Source of the DNA: Henckelia pumila
Lineage: Eukaryota; Streptophyta; Magnoliopsida; Lamiales; Gesneriaceae
DNA: 64,000 bases
Assembly (NCBI RefSeq): GCF_033568475.1
Contig: NC_133123.1
Coordinates: 5,270,001 to 5,334,000 of the forward strand
Reading direction: 5' to 3'
Part shown: positions 25,960 through 35,795 of the stretch, piece by piece
How the letters are laid out: each line of letters opens with the position of its first letter
How positions within the stretch are numbered: position 1 is the stretch's first letter
Notes under the pieces: model-generated
What the model saw: only the letters and a program-made list of their open reading frames with translations
Told to the model about the DNA's origin: nothing
Databases searched by the model: none
Program-made: the position numbers and the translations under genes

Positions 25960-26986
25960 ATTGATATACTTGGACTAGATCTTGAAAGAATACCGCATCA
26001 TCCATATCTGGTGTTGCTTCAAAGAGTTTAACTCCATTTTTCTCGTTTTCTGGACAGTTTGTAGATATATGTCCTCTTGCTCCACATGTCCAGCAGTTGC
26101 AATCCTTGAAACTTTCACTTGCTCTCGTATGAGTTCTTCTGAAAGTTCTTCTAGATGGTGTTCTTCCCCTGCCTTGTGATGAGTTTGTTGCTGGGGATGT
26201 TCTTGTAGGTCCACTTCTTCTACCTGATCTATAAGATCTGGCCTTTTGTTTGGACCAAAATGTTCTTGGTTTCCAAGAACTTTTCATTCTTTTATTGTAG
26301 GGATTATTTCTGAATTTTTTCCTTTTAAATCCATGTGATTTATTCCCTATAACCGTAGGGAGATCATTTTCTCTACAACATAGAGGAGTATGCTTGTTAA
26401 TACCCCTTATTTTCTTGTAGTTCTTCTGTAATGCTGCCATATGACACCATTCCGCCAAATTTCCTTTCAAAAAAGAGGCGCGTCTTGCCAAAGTATCAAG
26501 ATTACCTGGAACGTATTCTTTTATCCGCATTTCTCTCCAGGGGCTTGGCATTTTTGCGAAAAATAGCTGAATGGCTACATTTTCTTCAACTCCCGAATTC
26601 CATCTGTATTTGGTGAATAACATAATATATTCATCAACTAAACAGATATCATGTAACTCGAGGCTATACAGAGCTTGAGTATATCTTCTCTTTTTCTTTG
26701 TATCTTGATTATTGAAATAGTCTACTCCTATGAATTGTGCTTTAAAAAGGGTGGTCATTCTTCCTCCAATATCGCTAAGTGATTCTTCTGGTAAGATTGA
26801 TTCCTTGGTTTCTGGCATGGTCATTTCCCAAGCTATCTTGACAGATCCCATTAGACTCATTTCCAGAAGTTTGATAAATCCTTCTTTATTGAGATCTAAA
26901 GTTCCTGCTGCTATTCTCATGGATGATGTCCAATCATCTATGAGATCTTCTCTGTTTTTGAAGTGCAGAACATCCAGGTTTAACAT
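25865..26986 (-). mobile_element. Fossil part: coat-protein-like frame of copy 2 (373 aa) with zinc knuckle
   Basis: A helical N-terminal half containing DDWTSSMRIAAGTL and YSLELHDICLVDEYIMLFTKYRW is followed by a very basic Arg/Lys/Ser stretch. Then comes one CCHC knuckle (CWTCGARGHISTNC) and an acidic tail. This order is the hallmark of caulimovirid coat proteins. The frame looks open. Confidence 0.8.
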
Positions 26987-27009
26987 AACCCCATAAGGAT
27001 GTATCGGGT

Positions 27010-27671
27010 CTAAAACGTTTTTCCATAAGGAGTTTGATGTATTGGTATATTGCTCCTTCTTGATCTGGTTCCTGCTGGATGTGAATTTTCTCCAACATGG
27101 AACTCACTATGTGGTTCTTCTATTTTAACCACATATCTCGGGGGATTCCCTATGGGTTGTTCACCCTCAGGAGAATTCATTTTTAGATCTACTACTTTAA
27201 GATTCGAAAAAGAATCCGCAAGATCTTGTAGATCCTCGAGATTTAATCTTTCTAAAGTAGTCATCAGATAGTATTTTTCTCTGATACTGTCTTTTTAAGA
27301 TTAATCATCAATTCATCATCAGTTAAAGGTTTTTGAACCATTTTGGTTTTACCTTTTTGATGTAACAGAGGTTCGGTACCAAACGAGAGTGGTAACCTTC
27401 CTCCTGTATTTCCCTTTCTAGAACCAGAAGTATGTTCTAGATTTATAATTTTAGTGTGAAGATCCTTTAGAGTTACAAGAATTTCTTCTTGTTTTTTAAG
27501 GATTTCTCCAATCTGCCGAGGTATTTCATACAGCTGATTATTGTAATATTGTACCGTCTTTTGAATTTCTCTAAGATCTTCGGAGAGTTTAGAGGAATCT
27601 GGTGTGATCTCTAGAAATTGAGAATTAGAAATCATATTTCTTAATCTCTTCAGAGAGTATAAAAGACCCAA
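27010..27671 (-). mobile_element. Fossil part: two small frames upstream of the coat protein (VAP-like coiled coil)
   Basis: The first (27264-27671, 135 aa) has a heptad-like helical stretch (LREIQKTVQYYNNQ, IGEILKKQEEILVTLKDL) and a basic C-terminus, the general build of virion-associated proteins. The second (27010-27264, 84 aa) runs toward the coat frame and may be part of it. Assignment is by position and composition only. Confidence 0.4.
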
Positions 27672-28058
27672 GTCTCTTTAAGTTCTGTTGTAAAGAATCT
27701 ATTTTAAATAGATTCACTTGTTTATGGGATTTCATATAAATGAAATCCTTCTGGTTCAAACTCTCGTTTGAATCCATGGTTTGTTGAAAATCTCTTTCTC
27801 AACAAAGAAAAGTATGATTTAATGAATAATATAAAGTCTGAATAAAATTACCCAGGCTCTGAAACCATTTTTTGAGCCCAGAGGAAATATTAATTATAAT
27901 TGTTAGAATTAGGGTATTATAGGTAATTTTTAGTTTGAGAGACATATTAAGGAAACTATTTGTTAAATAAGGGACATAATTAGGAACGAATAAAATGTTA
28001 GTGTATTTTTGGAAAAGTTAGAAAACTTTAATGACGTATTTGTGTTTTATCCCGTAAT

Positions 28059-28440
28059 ATTTCTCTTTCTAAAATTGTAATAAGTTTTCTTTTTCATGTA
28101 TTTCAAAAACAAAGCTACTATGAGTAGCTAAACAAGTTGTCTTCTCCTCTTCAAAGGAGTTGATTTATGTAATAATATTATGTCTGAATAATTTTCTCTG
28201 AAGCCTCTCGTTCTTTTATGCTCATATTCTATAATTAAATTTATATATCATTCGCCTTAAGGTAGAAAACGAATTAAGGCTGTACTGGGTGTCGTTAAAT
28301 GAGCTTGTGCAGAAACCATCTGTTGCGACTGCATGGTTAGAGTGTGAGGAGCACTTCGTAAAACTCGACAGGTATGACCCGACGACATTATGGTCAAAGA
28401 GGTATTTGAATTTAATTTATCTTACGGAAGCATGTTGAAC
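28059..28440 (+). mobile_element. Pararetrovirus leader segment, sense on +
   Basis: Opens GTAATATTTCTCTTTCT, like the sequence just after the copy 2 promoter. It continues with CTACTATGAGTAGCTAAACAAG, then the AAAACTCGACAGG and GGTCAAAGAGG region shared (inverted) with 17725-18059. It lies directly against the inverted end of copy 2, making a head-to-head junction near 28058. Confidence 0.6.
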
Positions 28441-28660
28441 CCTAGTCCAGAGTATATCGGCTGGAAACCTTGCGTAACCGATAGTTTTGCTTTGCACGAA
28501 CTGGTTCGATAGGTAAAACAATGTCACGTACAAATGATTAATGCTAAACAATTTTTAAAGACAAATTTGGGGACCACTAGGGAGTTGAAACAAAGAAATT
28601 TGAGTGTAGGGAATTTGAGAAAGAAATGTTTGGGTTTGGGGATTTTATAATAATTTGCCC

Positions 28661-29462
28661 TTAAAAAATGTATTAGAAAGTTAAGTTTTATAAATAAAAT
28701 TTTCAATGTTTTGAATTTGTAAGATAATTGATGAAAGTTATATAAAAAATTATTTTGTAATTGGTGCACCGTATGGTAGATGGATGCTTATAATTTTTTT
28801 TTTATAAACTTAGTACAAAAAAGGCAGCTGGAAATTTTTTAATAGATAATTGAACAATTGAGGATAATAGCTTGTAGACACACTAAACTAGGTGTTCATA
28901 TAGATAAAATTACTTTACTCTACTAGCCTCATATGTTTAAAGTTTAGGGTGTTTTCAACATAGATTAAAAAATTGACTATAGATTAAATAAAACTTATAA
29001 TATATTTAAAAAATTTGGCTATATATTTGGGATCGATGAAAAATAAAATGCAACATTTGTATCCTTAAAAAAATTATATAATATTAGCAATTTAAACGTC
29101 ATTTACGCTTAAGTAAAGGACGAATCAATAGAAGATGTCGGAGTCCAGTCTATTTATTAATTTTGTTTGTTTGTTTAGCAGTCTAGTCCCTTCTCTTGAT
29201 TGGCATTGCTCGAACACAGTACACATAAGATTTTATTGGAGATTTTATTGGACATTCGTTATATTTACTTATTTAGGCAGTAATCGTGCACAACATATAA
29301 ATATCTCTTTGAGAGAGAGATTGCACATATATAAGATTCACCTATCGTTGGTTTGTTCCAAGTCGAGTGTACTCAAAATTTAAAATATGAACTTTGTACG
29401 CTATTTCACTTAATTAAAAACTAATAGTCTAATGCACGTGTTGTGTGCTTATAGAGTCCGCA
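28661..29462. other. AT-rich spacer between the pararetrovirus and the LTR nest
   Basis: No gene, clear repeat end or RNA signal that I can support. Confidence 0.4.
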
Positions 29463-29745
29463 TGTAGTAACCTACACTCTGTATTAAGATAATCAAATGT
29501 TAAACATGATTTAGGGTTACTAAAAACATAAATCAAGAGATTTAATGAACTAAAAAAATAACGTCTGGACTTCGGAACTATCGGGCAGTTCGGAAGGACC
29601 GAACCACATTTGGAAGCAATGAAGTCAACATGGTCAACTTTGAAAGCAAAGGTGCAGTTTGGGCGTTTAGAACTCATGATCGGAACGTCCAAACCAAGTG
29701 AGTCAAGTTGTCCATGAATAGTCACGAGGTGAAATGACGTGTGGC

Positions 29746-30306
29746 TAGAGGTATTCATCGGTCGGTTCGGTCCGATTTTTGGTTTTTATTTCGGTTTTTC
29801 CGGTTTTCGGTTTCAGAAATATATAATCCGATATCCAAACCGTTTTCCTTCAGTTCGGTTTGGTTTTTTACTAAATCGGTTCGGTTATTTCGATTGGTTA
29901 TTTCGGTTTTGATATAATTATTTTAATTAATATTATAAATATATTTTAAAATATAATATGTTATTTTTTAAATGAATTTTTTGTAAACTATTTAAATTCA
30001 AAGTCTAGATTACTTAAATAAACAACAATCAACTTTAAAAATGATTATTTATTCACTAGGTATCATGTCATAAAATATATAATGTAAACAATTATATATA
30101 TATATAGTTATTAATTTAATAAAATTTCGGTTTTTTCGATCGGTTCGGTTTTGAGATATATAATCCGAAATCGAACAAAATAAATTTCGGTTTTAACATT
30201 TATATCCGAATTTCAAATTTCAAATTTTGGTTTTCGGTTCGGAGTTTGGTTTTTCCGATTTGGATTTCCGATTTTTTCGGTTTTATCCGAAGTTTGAACA
30301 CCCCTA
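29746..30306. mobile_element. Non-autonomous hAT-type element rich in TTCGGTT words (561 bp)
   Basis: Ends TAGAGGTATTCATCGG and TTGAACACCCCTA. Perfect 8-bp target duplication CGTGTGGC at 29738-29745 and 30307-30314. The interior is dense in TTCGGTT/TTCGGTTTT words with an AT-rich centre. Same family as 34243-34770. No transposase. Confidence 0.85.
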
Positions 30307-30523
30307 CGTGTGGCACAGTTCGGACCATCCAAAGTGCCATATCGGAGCTTCCGATGATGTTTCGTGATGACTAAGCAATGAATTGAACGCGTGTGAATGC
30401 ATGCAGAGAAATGAACCATCGAAGTCCCGATCAGAATGTCCGATCTCTGGCGATCTGAAACGTGTCGAGCATGCAGAGATCGGAACTACCGAACCCTGGT
30501 TCGGAACTAATTAACGATCTCCG

Positions 30524-30535
30524 TCTATAAATAGG
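30524..30535 (+). promoter_or_regulatory. TATA-like box within the old LTR
   Basis: TCTATAAATAGG followed by a short GC-richer stretch is the usual LTR promoter arrangement. It supports the + orientation of the LTR. Confidence 0.35.
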
Positions 30536-31393
30536 GGTCCGAGGCTTCAGTTTTGGATCACAAATTTAGAGTTTCGTTTCTTAATTCAGTCTTATAAATG
30601 AGGGCCCGATGATATAAGTGAAGTGCTTTGATAATAACATCCAGTTGAGAGTAGCAACTAGGTTTTCGACATCAACGGGCTAACGAATGTATGATCCGAG
30701 AATCCTATTTTAATTATAGGTGTATATGTTAGCTTAATCAAGGCTCGTATAGCATGTTTAGTGATACGGTGAATATTTGACCGTAGGCTTGAAACCTAGA
30801 CTCTGCTATGCTTGATCTACTACTAGAGGTACGTAAGTACTGACTGAGATTGTCAGCTTAGTATGCATGATTATGTGTTATATTTTATGTGCCATGATAT
30901 ATGTTTTATTATTTTATACATATTGCATGTTGACATACACGTTGAGCCGTATCTCATTCGAGATAGCCTTTCTCGTAGGGTCACTCAGCCCTACATCTGT
31001 GTATATTGTTCGACACCGGGAGTTACCGCACTGAGCGGAGACTGATACCACGGTGATCTAGACGATTGTGTGAGCCACACAGCGGTCGAAGTCCCAGATG
31101 GTGCTACATACTCATTGACTCATAGTCTGAGCAGGACTTGGTAGTTGACCAGTCACCCTAGTCATCATGTTGCATGCATCATATTAAGTATTGCATATTA
31201 TCATATTTACGTACTGGACGTTAGTCGCTCACGTCCTTGGTATCATCTCAGATACCTAATTCCACGGGGCAGGTCTCAAGCTGGATGGAGCAGGTGGATC
31301 AAAACAGCGTCAGTTGCAGGCAGGGGCGGTCCTAATAAAAACGAGGCCCTGAGCAAAGTTTAAACTATGGAACATTTTGTATTAACTTGAAAA

Positions 31394-31436
<43 letters not shown>

Positions 31437-31484
31437 GAATAACATAATTAAAATAAACCAAAATACATAAATCAATAAAGTACA

Positions 31485-32851
31485 TGACCGACTAAATCGG
31501 TGTGATATAAATCTACTGGCAAGCGTACCAGGTCAAGTAATAGTAAAGTGGACAGAGAGTCCAAGTATCAATCCCACATGGACTGTTGTCAATTCTCAAG
31601 AATTAATTATTTTACTTAATCTAGACAAAATAATAAAAAAATAATTTGATTTAAATAAAATAAAAATATAAAATAAAAACTGCTTAAGAAATAAGAATAA
31701 AAATAACTGAAGATAAAAATAATTAAAACAAAGACAACCAAGATACACGTAGGTACCGAACAAATCATGTAACATGTAGTTGATTCGGGACTCAGATTTA
31801 ATCTTAATTCACGGAAATTCTCCTAATTTGTTCAAAGGACTATTTCTAGAACAATCAAACCTATTCAAATATTGATGAACTAATATTTCGTAATTCTAAT
31901 CAAATTTGAATGCATTAAATATTTATGAAAATTCAGTTTACACCCAAACCGCACACTGAAACCGAATTATATTTCTAGTCGGTTTTACATTATGTTGATT
32001 ATCAAAGTGATCAAAATCAATACCTCCTCTGTCGACTTGGAATCGATTAACATGCAAGAAAACAGTTGATCAAACTATTCACAAGACAAATATAAATCTG
32101 ACAATCAATAAAATAAAATCAACTCTGAAATATCCCAAACAAACATCTAAGTTTTCTACATAAATTTGTTCGGCCCAATCACATCGTCTTGGTTGAAAAT
32201 AAACTACTCAATAATTTAAAACAATAATTCAAAAATAAAAATAAGAATAAAAGAAAATAAAAATCTTCTCTCCCAAGCATGTAGCCTCCTCCCTTGCATT
32301 GTCTGCGTTCTGGAACTTCATAACCCTAAAAAATATGTTATATCTTCTATATATATGGTCCGGAACGCGTACCAATTAATTTTCTTTCAAAACAAGAAAT
32401 TTTCTGAATAAATCTGACGTCAGAACACGCGCGCGTGGAATAGGTCTCGCGCGCGCAGCACTAAAAAACAGAGGTCTGTTACTCCGATTCGCACGTGCGC
32501 GAGAATTGCAGTACACAAATTCTGCTGCGAGCGACGATTTTGAAAAATTCATATCTCAAGTTCTAGCCGTCGGATCGAGCTGAAATTTGGACAGCACCTT
32601 CAAAACATCTTGAAATATATTTTGAACGGTAAAGATAGGATTTTGAGCTATATAAAATTAAATTTTATTTTCTGAAAAAAACTGCTCCGTAATTCACTCT
32701 TCAACAATTCATTTTCCTACAAAATTAACCCGAGGAGTGAAATACACACATATGCACTAAAACACATAAAAACACATAAAAACAATATGAATGCACACAA
32801 AAAAAAGACAAAAACCTATCACAAAATAATGCACACAAAATGCACTTATCA
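31485..32851 (-). mobile_element. Solo LTR (1,367 bp) nested in the hAT element
   Basis: On the minus strand it starts TGATAAGTGCATTTTGTG, a start seen in many plant Ty3/gypsy LTRs, and ends CCGATTTAGTCGGTCA. Target duplication GTACA at 31480-31484 and 32852-32856 is perfect. No internal region remains. It is the youngest layer of this nest. Confidence 0.85.
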
Positions 32852-32956
32852 GTACACAAACGAAAAAAGGTTTGCATAATTCTTTAAAATAATTTAATCA
32901 ACAAAAATATTATTTAAATTTAGCTCTTCTTATGTTTTTTGAAACAAAATCATCAA

Positions 32957-33166
32957 TTATGTCGTCATAAGATATATATTCCAATATGTTTTTTTAATGC
33001 AGAAGATCGCCAAATCATTCGATTCTTCTTGACTCATTGTGGTTCTCAAATAAGATTTCAATAATTTTAACTTGGAAAAACTTTTCTCAACTGATGATAC
33101 AGTCACATGAATAGTCAATAAAATTTGACATGCAACCACGATCATAGAATAAATATTCATTTTCAA
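32957..33166 (-). pseudogene. hAT transposase C-terminal fragment
   Basis: About 69 residues with the block VSSVEKSFSKLKLLKSYLRTTMSQEESNDLAIFCI, which is the hAT family dimerisation domain (usual form: ERSFSKLKLIKSYLRSTM). The catalytic and zinc-finger parts are not present, so it cannot be an active transposase. It marks the enclosing element as an autonomous-derived hAT copy. Confidence 0.8.
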
Positions 33167-34242
33167 ACCCGTAATCCTCGAATTTTCAGAATCTATGTGA
33201 AATTACAACAATATTAACATATTACCTTAAACCAAAATAATGTGAACAAAAACATTAAATCAAAATAAGATTAAACAATATATCAAAATTCGAAAATAAA
33301 ATAAAATTGAACAAGAGTCTTATAATTCATATCTTGAATTGTTTTGTTGAATGTGTTTGTATATTTTCGTAAATTTTGTACTTCTCTATTTTCTGAAATC
33401 TTAAACTATTGATAGTCAATTCACGTAATCGCACGCAACCACAAACTAACAAAAAGGCAAAATATTATCGAAACTCTCAAAATTTAAAACTAAAATCAAT
33501 ATTTTTATGTGGATGAATTTTGTGTGAGAGCATAATATATAATATTTATATATAAATAAATATATATATAATAATTGTTTTTAAAATTTTTTTTGGGGCC
33601 CCACCCTTGCGCGTGCCCTGGCTGCCCAGGGCCAGGGCCGCCACTGGTTGCAGGTTCTGGTGATTCCATAAGATATGTGCTACAATCGGTTTCATTTGTA
33701 TATATTTTTGGTAAAAAAACTCGGGTTTGTGATGCCGGTTGTATTCTTTCAGTTTATCTTATAATAGTGGATTTTTAAGTTTCCGCAATAAACTCTGTTA
33801 AGCTTGAATAATCGTTGATATTTTTATATTAGCTACTTGCATGCTTAAGACTGTTAGTTAGTAGGTGATCCGAGCGGGTCATTACACCACGTTATTTTAA
33901 GAAAAACAAAAAAAACATAAATAAATTTTAAATAAAAAAACGGTGTTTTCTTAAATAAATAGTCACTTAAATGCAACAAAACACATCAATTTTATATGTA
34001 GGAGATATTTTTGTAAATAAAAATAAAAAAACAATAAAGGTCACAAATCTAATGACTAAAAAAAAGACAAGGTCGTATAAAATGACTAATTTTTCTAATC
34101 ATTTTGTTTTTATTGTCTTGAAAATCAGTTTTTAAATTTCGACTCAACCTTTGAAAATCTTAAATACGACGCTGAATCCTCGTTATCATCTCACCGTATT
34201 CTCTATATTTCCCTTATCTAACTTGATCGATATAATTAGAGT

Positions 34243-34770
34243 TAGGAGTGTTTATCGGCCGGTTCGGTTTTCGATTTTTTATTTTATTTTTTTCGGTTTT
34301 CGGCTTTAGAAATATATAATCCGATATTCAAACCGTTTTCTTTCGGTTCGATTTGGTTTTCTACTAATACGGTTCGGTTTATTCGATTTTGATACTATTA
34401 TTTTAATTAATATTATAAATATATTTTAAAATATAATATATTATCTTTTTGCATAATTTTTTTGTAAAACCTTTAAATTAAAAGTGTAAATGACTTAAAT
34501 AAAGAACAATCAATTAAAAATTTATTTAAAATGATTTTTTATTCACTAAATAGTAGATCGTCTCATAAAATATGTAATATATATAAATATATAAATAAAA
34601 TTATTAATTTAATGAAATTTCGTTTTTTCGGTCGGTTTGGTTTTGACATATATAATCCGAAATCGAACCAAATAAATTTTGATTTTAACATTTATATCCG
34701 AATTGCAAATTCCAGTTTTTTTGGGTTCAGTTTTTTGTTCGATTTGGATTTCCGATTTTTTCGACCCCTA
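34243..34770. mobile_element. Non-autonomous hAT-type element (528 bp), sister of 29746-30306
   Basis: Starts TAGGAGTGTTTATCGG and ends TTTTTTCGACCCCTA. Flanks ATTAGAGT and ATTAGAAT differ at one base, so the target duplication is slightly decayed. It shares long internal stretches with 29746-30306 (AAATATATAATCCGATAT...CAAACCGTTTTC and the AT-rich centre), hence the same family. Confidence 0.75.
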
Positions 34771-35300
34771 ATTAGAATGGCAGATTATTCGAACCCAACT
34801 CGCTCGAACTCAATTAAACTTATAACCCAAACATCTTAACTTACTTTAATGTATTTGCAGATAGAGTTGCTAAATCTGCAACACAATACTTTTTACGGCC
34901 GAATCTGATTAATAGCTCTAAGCATTAAAGAAGCTAATGTCCATCTATTTTGTCGCATTTTTCGTTTTAAAGAAGCACGTTCACCAAATCTATTTCCACA
35001 CATCTTTCACGAAACTCTAAACCATCCATATTTTATTCTTAAAAAAATAAAATAAAATCCCCAATCCATCTTTTAATCACGGTGACATCCAAATAGGCAA
35101 ATACAAACTCAAAACGGATCTTTTGTATCGGGCATGCTGTCTCGTCGGGGCGGGCCACGGGAGGGCCCGACTTTAGAATTTTATCTCGATTCATGGCCCA
35201 AAGGATTACTACTGACGTGTTCTAATTTATACGCATTGGCCTTAACAATCAATAATCTCCATCACGCGCATTTAACAAAACGCACAGTGCAATAATTCGG
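34771..35300. promoter_or_regulatory. Upstream region of the 473-aa gene, with a GGCCCA site
   Basis: Contains GGCCCA at 35195-35200, a site II-type element common in promoters of housekeeping genes, about 140-200 bp before the CT-rich leader. The first part is AT-rich spacer without a visible gene. Confidence 0.35.
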
Positions 35301-35384
35301 ATCGAAGGGGCTCACACTCTTTCTCTCCCGCAATTCTTATCTCCAATCGCACGCTTTTCGGTAATCATACTAGCTATATCTCTC

Positions 35385-35392
35385 AAACCCTA
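35385..35392 (+). promoter_or_regulatory. Telo-box in the 5' leader
   Basis: AAACCCTA is the plant telo-box, often paired with site II elements near transcription starts of constitutively expressed genes. It lies about 400 bp upstream of the ATG at 35796, in what is probably the 5' UTR or its intron. Confidence 0.4.
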
Positions 35393-35795
35393 GATCGGAT
35401 AATCGAATCGGCGGATTCCGTTTTATGTTTCTCGTTCGTTTGTTTTGTGATGTGTTTCAGTTAATCGGGTGAAAATAGAGTTTTCGATTTCACAGTTTTG
35501 GTTCCGTTCTGGTTTCGGATAGATTAGTCAAACTTAGGATCTGGCGTTCTTGCCTCAAGCTTGCGAGGAAAGCTTTGCGTGTGTCTGTGTGTAGAAGTGG
35601 TGAATCGATCTTTATATACGGGATATACTATTTAGGTGATTTTTGCGAGCCTGAATACTTTGGGTGACTTTTCGTGGTTCTGCACTTCTGCTGCTGATAT
35701 AGTTTCTGTTTTGGAATTACCCGCCAGTGATTGGGCGAGTTTGGGAGTGGTATTGGGATTGGGGTTGAGAGTTTTGAAACTATTATTTAGTCCTG

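Larger units (their letters stand above)
20756..27880 (-). mobile_element. Pararetrovirus copy 2 (-): primer site, small frame, CP, MP, PR-RT-RNase H, TAV-like, promoter
   Basis: Read on the minus strand: a primer-like site TGGTTTCAGAGCC (27867-27855), a small coiled-coil frame, a coat protein with a zinc knuckle, a 30K-type movement protein, protease/RT/RNase H, a TAV-like region, and a TATAAATA box (20853-20846). The coat and movement frames overlap slightly, typical of compact viral genomes. The two large structural frames look open. The polymerase and TAV-like parts carry several breaks in total, so the copy is a fossil. It is the fuller of the two copies. Confidence 0.85.
14080..28660. 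mobile_element. Endogenous pararetrovirus locus (Caulimoviridae), rearranged fossil
   Basis: A composite of two viral copies in opposite orientation: a deletion copy on + (14.2-17.56 kb) and a fuller copy on - (27.9-20.76 kb), with viral leader segments between and beyond them. A 2.7-kb solo LTR has landed in the leader. Related edge segments lie inverted at both borders (about 14085-14165 and 28561-28655). RT-RNase H, movement-protein, zinc-knuckle coat-protein and transactivator-like parts, plus tRNA-Met-type primer sites and TATA boxes, identify the family. The minus copy's gene order (coat before movement protein, then polymerase, then a separate TAV-like frame) is closest, from memory, to Solendovirus. 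The locus is broken overall. Confidence 0.85.
31322..33646 (-). mobile_element. hAT transposon remnant (2,325 bp) with a transposase C-terminal piece
   Basis: Termini CAGGGGCGGTCC and GGGCCGCCACTG form an imperfect inverted repeat. The 8-bp target duplication GTTGCAGG (31314-31321, 33647-33654) is perfect. At 33166-32957 on the minus strand a frame reads TIHVTVSSVEKSFSKLKLLKSYLRTTMSQE, the hAT C-terminal dimerisation motif. The rest of the transposase is gone, and a solo LTR (31485-32851) interrupts the element. A (TA)n run lies at about 31399-31433. The element sits inside the older LTR. Confidence 0.88.
29463..33886 (+). mobile_element. Old LTR (probably solo) holding two later insertions
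   Basis: The right end GATCCGAGCGGGTCATTACA is a typical plant LTR terminus. The best left end is TGTAGTAACC at 29463, giving about 1.5 kb once the inserted elements (29746-30306 and 31322-33646) are set aside. It contains a promoter-like TCTATAAATAGG at about 30524. Flanking 5-mers (CCGCA and CCACG) do not match, so the left border and the solo status are uncertain. It must be older than both insertions. No coding part. Confidence 0.5.

Noticed and set aside
30863-31363. Two short + frames in the old LTR
   Set aside because: They fall in LTR sequence shared by plant retroelements that is non-coding.
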